Assembly (NCBI GenBank): GCA_023247155.1
Contig: JAHFGZ010000026.1
Location: 3,183-12,758, forward strand
Reading direction: 5' to 3'
Source of the DNA: Candidatus Omnitrophota bacterium
Lineage (GTDB): Bacteria; Omnitrophota; Gorgyraeia; Aquiviventales; Aquiviventaceae
Length of the DNA stretch: 9,576 nt
Made by a program: the position numbers and the translations under genes. Under the pieces are notes generated by a model that was given only the letters and a program-made list of their open reading frames with translations, had not been told where the DNA came from and searched no databases. Shown here one piece after another: positions 5,394-9,576 of the stretch (its first letter is position 1; the number at the start of each line of letters is the position of its first letter).

Positions 5394-6687
5394 CGCGGCC
5401 CCTCCCGACCCCGATGTACCGGAACCCCAGCGCCTCGAGCCGCTTCGGGTCGTAGACGTTGCGGCCGTCCACGATCAGCGGCTGGCGCAGGAGCTTCTTG
5501 AGCCGCCTGAAGTCCAGTTCCTTGAACTCGTTCCAGTCCGTCAGGACGGCCAGGCAGTCCGCGCCCCGCGCCGCCTCGTAGGGGTCCTGGCAGAGCGTGA
5601 CGCGCGGCAGGAGACGCTTCGCCTCGCCCATCGCCTGGGGGTCGAAGGCCTTGATGCGGGCGCCTTCGCCCTGCAGGTACTCGATGATGTCGATGGCCGG
5701 CGCGTAGCGCATGTCGTCGGTGTTGGGCTTGAACGCCAGGCCCAGCACGCCGATCGTCTTGCCCTTGACGACCCACAGCGCCCGCTGGATCTTGGCGGCG
5801 AAGCCGCGCTTCTGCTGCTCGTTGATGTTGCGGACCGCCTTGAGCAGCTCGAAGTCGTAGCCGAGCTGCTCGGAGATCTTGATGAACGCCTCGACGTCCT
5901 TGGGAAAGCAGAACCCGCCCCAGCCGACCCCGGCGCTGAGGAACGACCGGCCGATGCGCGGGTCGAGGCCCATCCCGTCGGCCACCTGCTGCACGTCCGC
6001 CCCGGAGCGCTCGCAGACCTGGGCCACGGCGTTGATGAAGGAGATCTTCATGGCGAGGAAGGAGTTGGAGGCGTGCTTGATGAGCTCGGCGCTGCGGATG
6101 TCCGTGAGGACGAGGGGTACCCCGAGCGGTTTATAGAGCTTGGTCAGGAGATCGGCGGCGCGCTTCGTCTCCACGCCCAGCACCACCCGGTCCGGCTTCA
6201 TGAAGTCCTGGATCGCGGTTCCCTCGCGCAGGAACTCCGGGTTGGACGCGACGTCGAAGGGGTGCTTCCGCTTGAGGTAGGTCTTGATCGTGTGGTGGAC
6301 CCACTGGCCCGTCTGCACCGGGACGGTGGATTTCTCGACCACCAGCCGGTAGCCCGGCAGGTGCTGCGCGATGGAGCGGGCGACGTTCTCCACGTAGGTG
6401 AGGTCCGCCTCCCCGGTCGCCTTCTGGGGGGTGCCCACGGCGATGAACAGGATGGTGGACTTCACGACCGCTTCCCTGATGGACGTCGTGAAGGACAGGC
6501 GGCTCTCCCGCACGCCGCGGGCCACCAGCTCCTCCAGGCCCGGCTCGTAGTAGGGCATGACGCCGCGCTGGAGGTTGGCGATGCGCTTGGCGTCGTTGTC
6601 CACCACGACGACCTGGTGGCCGAGGTCCGCGAAGCACGCGCCCGTGACCAGCCCGACATGCCCGGCACCGACGACGCTGATATCCAT
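5380..6687 (-). CDS. ugd: UDP-glucose 6-dehydrogenase
   Basis: Oxidises UDP-glucose to UDP-glucuronate with two NAD, in the cytoplasm, for acidic polysaccharides. The 435 residues are family length. Visible: SVVGAGHVGLVTGACFADLG (4-23), D30 of VVVDND, PYYEPGLEEL (45-54), AVGTP (83-87), EKSTVPVQTG (118-127), SNPEFLREGTAI (148-159), catalytic lysine K204 in AELIKHASN, the active-site cysteine C260 in GVGWGGFCFPKD with D264, GLAFKPNTDD (316-325) and DGRN (407-410). ATG 6685-6687 is preferred to GTG 6697-6699: the four-codon extension would start on the ribosome binding site GAGG (6694-6697) itself. It is the first gene after the promoter at 6759-6787 and overlaps the cupin by 14 nt. FCFPKD separates it from the wbpA-type enzyme downstream. 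Confidence 0.96.
   Translation of the reverse strand: MDISVVGAGHVGLVTGACFADLGHQVVVVDNDAKRIANLQRGVMPYYEPGLEELVARGVRESRLSFTTSIREAVVKSTILFIAVGTPQKATGEADLTYVENVARSIAQHLPGYRLVVEKSTVPVQTGQWVHHTIKTYLKRKHPFDVASNPEFLREGTAIQDFMKPDRVVLGVETKRAADLLTKLYKPLGVPLVLTDIRSAELIKHASNSFLAMKISFINAVAQVCERSGADVQQVADGMGLDPRIGRSFLSAGVGWGGFCFPKDVEAFIKISEQLGYDFELLKAVRNINEQQKRGFAAKIQRALWVVKGKTIGVLGLAFKPNTDDMRYAPAIDIIEYLQGEGARIKAFDPQAMGEAKRLLPRVTLCQDPYEAARGADCLAVLTDWNEFKELDFRRLKKLLRQPLIVDGRNVYDPKRLEALGFRYIGVGRGRGETH
5399..5406 (-). promoter_or_regulatory. Ribosome binding site of the cupin gene
   Basis: Minus-strand GGGAGGGG, 5 nt before GTG (5391-5393). It lies inside the last codons of ugd and supports the GTG start. Confidence 0.7.
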
Positions 6688-6693
6688 GCACCG

Positions 6694-6697
6694 CCTC
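6694..6697 (-). promoter_or_regulatory. Ribosome binding site of ugd
   Basis: GAGG on the minus strand, 6 nt before ATG 6685-6687. It decides against the in-frame GTG at 6697-6699, which overlaps it. Confidence 0.65.
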
Positions 6698-6758
6698 ACT
6701 GAGTCATGGTACGCCAGAACACCGACAGGGGAGGGATCAGCCCGTGCAGACTGGCTTG

Positions 6759-6787
6759 ATTATAGGCATCGCCGGCGGTACCTGCAA
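6759..6787 (-). promoter_or_regulatory. Sigma70-type promoter of the sugar-nucleotide operon
   Basis: On the minus strand a perfect -10 box TATAAT (6764-6759) follows TTGCAG (6787-6782, three of six matches to TTGACA) by 17 nt. Transcription would start near 6751, giving a leader of about 65 nt before ugd. The -35 box begins one base after the stop codon of the upstream barrel gene (6789-6791). The spacer holds an imperfect palindrome centred on CGCCGGCG (6770-6777), a possible operator. The gap of 101 nt (6688-6788) holds nothing else I can name, and no clear terminator for the upstream genes. Confidence 0.7.
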
Positions 6788-6788
6788 G

Positions 6789-7526
6789 TCAGAACGTGTA
6801 CGCGATCGAGACGTTGACCTCCGCCCCATCGAGGTAGGACGTCTCGATGTTCAGGATGACGTCCTCGGAGCGGCCGAAGTACCAGTCGGTCCCGAAGAAG
6901 CACCCCACGGGGCTGTCCTCCTCGTACTTGTCCTGCCGGAGGAGGGTGCCGTTCTCGCGCACCCGGTACGTGAAATCGACGAGCGAGTACTGGACGCCGG
7001 CGTACGGCTTCAGGCTCCCGAGCGATTTGGCGACGCTCGTGGCGAACTGGTACTGGTGCCAGCGACCCTCGTTCCCCCCCTTGTGGCGCTTGCGCATGTC
7101 GACGTACTGGACGCTCCCGTCCCACTCCAGACCCGTCCGCTCGTGCTCGAACAGCTTCCCTTTCACCTGGACGCTGGAGAGCACGTTGAACCCAAAGCGG
7201 TTCGTGGCCGAGGGGGAGCCCGTCTTGACGATCGAGGGGTCGTCCACCGCGATGTACGCGAGGCCGATTTTCCCGTAGACGCTCAGCCAGTCGGTGAGGC
7301 CGTAGCCCCGGAAATGCCCGAACTGGTACACCAGCGCATCGGCGTTCCCCTTCAGGTTCCGCTTCGGGATCACCCCCGTCCCCAGCCCCATCGCCCACTT
7401 CCCTTTCTTGAGGATGCTCGCCGGGCTGCCGACGGCCTCGGCGTAGAGGGGTGGGGCCTGCCCCAGCGCCAGCAACAGGATGGCGAACACCAACCGCTCA
7501 CGTCCCCCACGGCTCCTCCTGTGCAT
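6789..7526 (-). CDS. Outer-membrane beta-barrel protein of unknown function
   Basis: A 245-aa secreted protein. Arginines at the N-terminus (MHRRSRGGRER) precede a hydrophobic core LVFAILLLALG (12-22); cleavage is likely near LYAEA (27-31). The mature part alternates polar and hydrophobic residues in strand-like runs, with aromatic girdle patches such as YGLTDWLSVYGKIGLAYI (75-92), QYQFATSVA (158-166), LKPYAGVQYSLVDFTY (172-187), and a final strand VNVSIAYTF ending in the terminal Phe that the BAM machinery recognises. About 210 mature residues would suit an 8-10-stranded barrel. I recognise no enzyme motif; the PagL-type His/Ser pattern is not evident. ATG 7524-7526 is chosen for AGGAGG (7534-7539) 7 nt upstream. 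It lies 18 nt after lptD, so the two are probably co-transcribed. A link to LPS export or modification is only suggested by position. Confidence 0.85.
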   Translation of the reverse strand: MHRRSRGGRERLVFAILLLALGQAPPLYAEAVGSPASILKKGKWAMGLGTGVIPKRNLKGNADALVYQFGHFRGYGLTDWLSVYGKIGLAYIAVDDPSIVKTGSPSATNRFGFNVLSSVQVKGKLFEHERTGLEWDGSVQYVDMRKRHKGGNEGRWHQYQFATSVAKSLGSLKPYAGVQYSLVDFTYRVRENGTLLRQDKYEEDSPVGCFFGTDWYFGRSEDVILNIETSYLDGAEVNVSIAYTF

Positions 7527-7533
7527 CGAAAGC

Positions 7534-7539
7534 CCTCCT
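7534..7539 (-). promoter_or_regulatory. Strong ribosome binding site of the barrel gene
   Basis: AGGAGG on the minus strand, 7 nt before ATG 7524-7526, in the 18-nt gap after the lptD stop. It fixes the start and shows independent initiation. Confidence 0.75.
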
Positions 7540-7544
7540 GGTCG

Positions 7545-9576
7545 CTACCTCCCCACGGGAGAAAACGGGCTGGACTGAGACCCGATCTTCGGCTGGTGGT
7601 AGGAGTCCCCGAACTCGATGGGGAAATCGGGATAGGCCTTCAGCGTCACGGTGAAGAAGATCTCCTCCCCGAACTCCCGATCCACGCGGTACATGAACTC
7701 CGCCACCCAGTCGTGCAGGTCCCGGCGGAGGCTGTACTGGTACTCGCGCACGTTGTTGAACCGCTTGGACCCGCCGGCGACCTCCTTCCAGGTGAAGCGA
7801 TGGAACGTGCCGATCTCCCACTTCTCGCTCAGTCCCCAATCAAACTGGAGCACGCCCTCGGTCTTGTCGTTCTGTGAATACCGGTGACCGAGGCCCAGGT
7901 ACCACTGGCCGGTGGGGAGGAACCGCTCAACGCCGCCGATCCGGCCAGGCGTGAAGACGCGACGCGCCGGGGCCTGGATATCCCCGGCCTCCTGGCGCGT
8001 CTTGGCGGCGTCCCCCCCGCCGACGACGACCAGGTCCACATTCCAGACGCGGATCCGTTCATCCCGCGTGCCCTTGACGAAATGGCTGGGGACCACCCAG
8101 TCCGACTCAAGCCGCAGCCACGGCCAGGGGTACAGCTCGAGGTCGAGCGACCAGTCCCTCAGCCGGCCGCCCTGCTTGTTCGCAATCCCCCGGAACGCGT
8201 AGGGCACCGAGAGCAGCAACCGCGCCAGGTCGGCGCTGCGGGGCTTGCCTCCCCCGACGGCGCGCTTCGTCTGGAGCTTGTTCTCCACGCCGAAGGTGAG
8301 GGTATTGGCGGCGCCTTCGGCCGCGGGGAACGTCAGCAGGCTGCTTGGGATCGTCGGCTGGTGGATGTAGGTGTAGGCGAGCGTGGGCGTGAGGATGTGC
8401 CGCAGCCGGTTGAGGTTCAGCCCCAGGATGTTGGTCGTCGTCACCGGGAAGAGCCGGAACAGCTTCAGGCTCGCGTCCGCTCCCATGGAAAACTGCCCGC
8501 TGAGGAGATCCCGCTTGCCCTGAAACCGGTCGGTCTCCGGCGTGGCGTCGGCCCCGCTCTGGATGTCCTTGGTGTAGTAGGTCTGGCGGACGCCGGCCCG
8601 CGGGGTCACGAAGACGGGGCGGAAGAGGTTGAGCGCGTACTTCAATTGCTGGAACCAGTCGAGCCGGACGACGTCGGTGTCGTTGTCGGAGCGCTTGCGC
8701 TTGGTCTGGAAGTTGGCGAAGTCCAGGCGGCTCTGAGCATAGAGGTGGCTCTCGCCGAGGGGCACCTCCCTCGTCGCAACGGTGAGCTGGGGCATCAGCT
8801 CATCCACCGTCTCAAACCGGTGCATCCGCTTCCGGACGAGGCCGCTGACCGAGAACGCGGGCGTGTTCTGGACCACGGAGATGAAGCTCTCCGGCGAGTC
8901 GTCCTCCGTGAACTCCTCGCGGAACAGGAAATCCTTGCGGAAGTCCGCGTCGCTGAATTTCTGGATATCGGTGACGACCGTCGTGTCGGGGAGCGGTTCC
9001 CACAGGTGGCGCCAGAGGATGCGGTAGCGCCGATCGGAGGCCCCTTTCACCAGCGCGTCCTCCGGGACGCGGGAGTAGCGCTCCTCATTGTAGTAGAGCT
9101 TCAGCAGCGCCTTGCCCAGCTCCTTGGTCTCGAACTGGTGATCCATGCCGACGCCCCATCCGAAGGTCCGTCGCCAGTCGAGGTGGAGGGTCCCCTTGTG
9201 CCCCTCCGGCCATTCGTACCGGTAGCCCATCAGCGCGAACTGCTCCCAGGGCTTCTTCTTGCCGGGGATGATGAAGAACGGCGTCTGCCGGTCCGCGACG
9301 GCGATCCAGGGCAGGTAGATGAGCGGGAACTGCTCGACGACGAACGTGGCGTTCCGGACCCGCGCGAGCTTATCATCCGCGAACACGATCGCGCGGCTGC
9401 CGTAGAACTTGAAGTGGGGCGGATCGTGGTCGCAGGAGGTGAGGTAGCCGGGCGTGACCTGGAGGATGCCCTCGGCGAGGTGCTCGACCGAGCGGCCGTG
9501 CTCGTACCAGGGGGGCGAGGCCACCGTCCCCTGGAGGAACCGGCCCTTCTTCGTCTCGAAGTTGTAGTGGACCATC
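7545..9576 (-). CDS. lptD: LPS-assembly protein LptD (N-terminus cut off)
   Basis: Outer-membrane translocon that, with LptE, places lipopolysaccharide in the outer leaflet. The visible 676 residues start inside the periplasmic OstA/LptA-like jellyroll (YNFETKKGRFLQG at 4-16, then VTPGYLTSCDHDPPHFKF at 40-57), followed by the link FPLIYLPW (83-90) and the large C-terminal barrel. Barrel marks include RRTFGWGVGMDHQF, RHILTPTLAYTYIHQP and REYQYSLRRDLHDWVAEF. The Met at the edge (9573-9575) is internal: the frame is open to the window end, and the signal peptide and most of the jellyroll are missing. C48 is the only cysteine in this part, so the C-terminal cysteine pair of E. coli LptD, used for inter-domain disulfides, is absent. 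Aspartate- and lysine-rich stretches probably form surface loops. The stop TAG is at 7545-7547; the barrel gene follows 18 nt later. Confidence 0.93.
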   Translation of the reverse strand, partial: MVHYNFETKKGRFLQGTVASPPWYEHGRSVEHLAEGILQVTPGYLTSCDHDPPHFKFYGSRAIVFADDKLARVRNATFVVEQFPLIYLPWIAVADRQTPFFIIPGKKKPWEQFALMGYRYEWPEGHKGTLHLDWRRTFGWGVGMDHQFETKELGKALLKLYYNEERYSRVPEDALVKGASDRRYRILWRHLWEPLPDTTVVTDIQKFSDADFRKDFLFREEFTEDDSPESFISVVQNTPAFSVSGLVRKRMHRFETVDELMPQLTVATREVPLGESHLYAQSRLDFANFQTKRKRSDNDTDVVRLDWFQQLKYALNLFRPVFVTPRAGVRQTYYTKDIQSGADATPETDRFQGKRDLLSGQFSMGADASLKLFRLFPVTTTNILGLNLNRLRHILTPTLAYTYIHQPTIPSSLLTFPAAEGAANTLTFGVENKLQTKRAVGGGKPRSADLARLLLSVPYAFRGIANKQGGRLRDWSLDLELYPWPWLRLESDWVVPSHFVKGTRDERIRVWNVDLVVVGGGDAAKTRQEAGDIQAPARRVFTPGRIGGVERFLPTGQWYLGLGHRYSQNDKTEGVLQFDWGLSEKWEIGTFHRFTWKEVAGGSKRFNNVREYQYSLRRDLHDWVAEFMYRVDREFGEEIFFTVTLKAYPDFPIEFGDSYHQPKIGSQSSPFSPVGR

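Noticed and set aside
5290..6702. Plus-strand open frame of 470 codons
   Set aside because: It is exactly opposite ugd, which has all family motifs. The antisense product is low in complexity and has no recognisable domain.
6744..7877. Plus-strand open frame of 377 codons spanning the barrel gene and the lptD end
   Set aside because: It crosses two real minus-strand genes and has no motif. It is a by-product of high G+C.
1..9576. tRNA, rRNA, CRISPR arrays, transposase genes
   Set aside because: I looked for cloverleaf patterns, spaced direct repeats and transposase motifs on both strands and found none.

Overview
The window carries part of a surface-polysaccharide and outer-membrane region from a G+C-rich, diderm (LPS-bearing) bacterium. 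Every gene I accept reads on the minus strand, so gene order runs from high to low coordinates. G or C fills most third codon positions. The diderm call rests on LptD and a second outer-membrane barrel. The wording of LptD and of the barrel, as I remember such families, points to an uncultivated lineage such as Omnitrophota or a Methylomirabilota/Rokubacteria-like group. That placement is a guess.

Layout in transcription order: (1) 9576-7545, the C-terminal part of lptD, cut by the window edge. (2) 7526-6789, a secreted 245-aa outer-membrane beta-barrel protein of unknown role, 18 nt after lptD with its own strong ribosome binding site. (3) A 101-nt gap (6788-6688) with a convincing sigma70-type promoter. 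(4) A compact operon from this promoter: ugd (UDP-glucose 6-dehydrogenase), an RmlC-like cupin, rfbA, rfbB, rfbD, a wbpA/tviB-type UDP-GlcNAc 6-dehydrogenase, a small zinc-ribbon ORF, and a WbpP/TviC-like NAD-dependent epimerase cut off at position 1. From ugd to wbpA each gene overlaps the next (14, 4, 4, 74 and 52 nt).

The operon makes activated sugars for a capsule, O-antigen or exopolysaccharide. Ugd gives UDP-glucuronate. RfbA, RfbB, the cupin and RfbD give dTDP-L-rhamnose, if the short cupin is the 3,5-epimerase. The wbpA-type dehydrogenase plus the terminal epimerase would give UDP-GlcNAcA and probably UDP-GalNAcA, as TviB/TviC do. No glycosyltransferase, flippase or polymerase lies in the window.

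The least ordinary stretch is 700-976. A near-perfect 18-position inverted repeat sits between wbpA and the zinc-ribbon ORF, and it supplies most of that ORF's N-terminal codons, whose base use is unlike the cysteine-rich remainder. A second, all-GC hairpin (4161-4182) ends 10 nt before the rfbB start codon. I see no RNA genes, CRISPR array, transposase or complete mobile element, and no gene-free stretch longer than 101 nt. I do not see an undescribed multi-gene system here.
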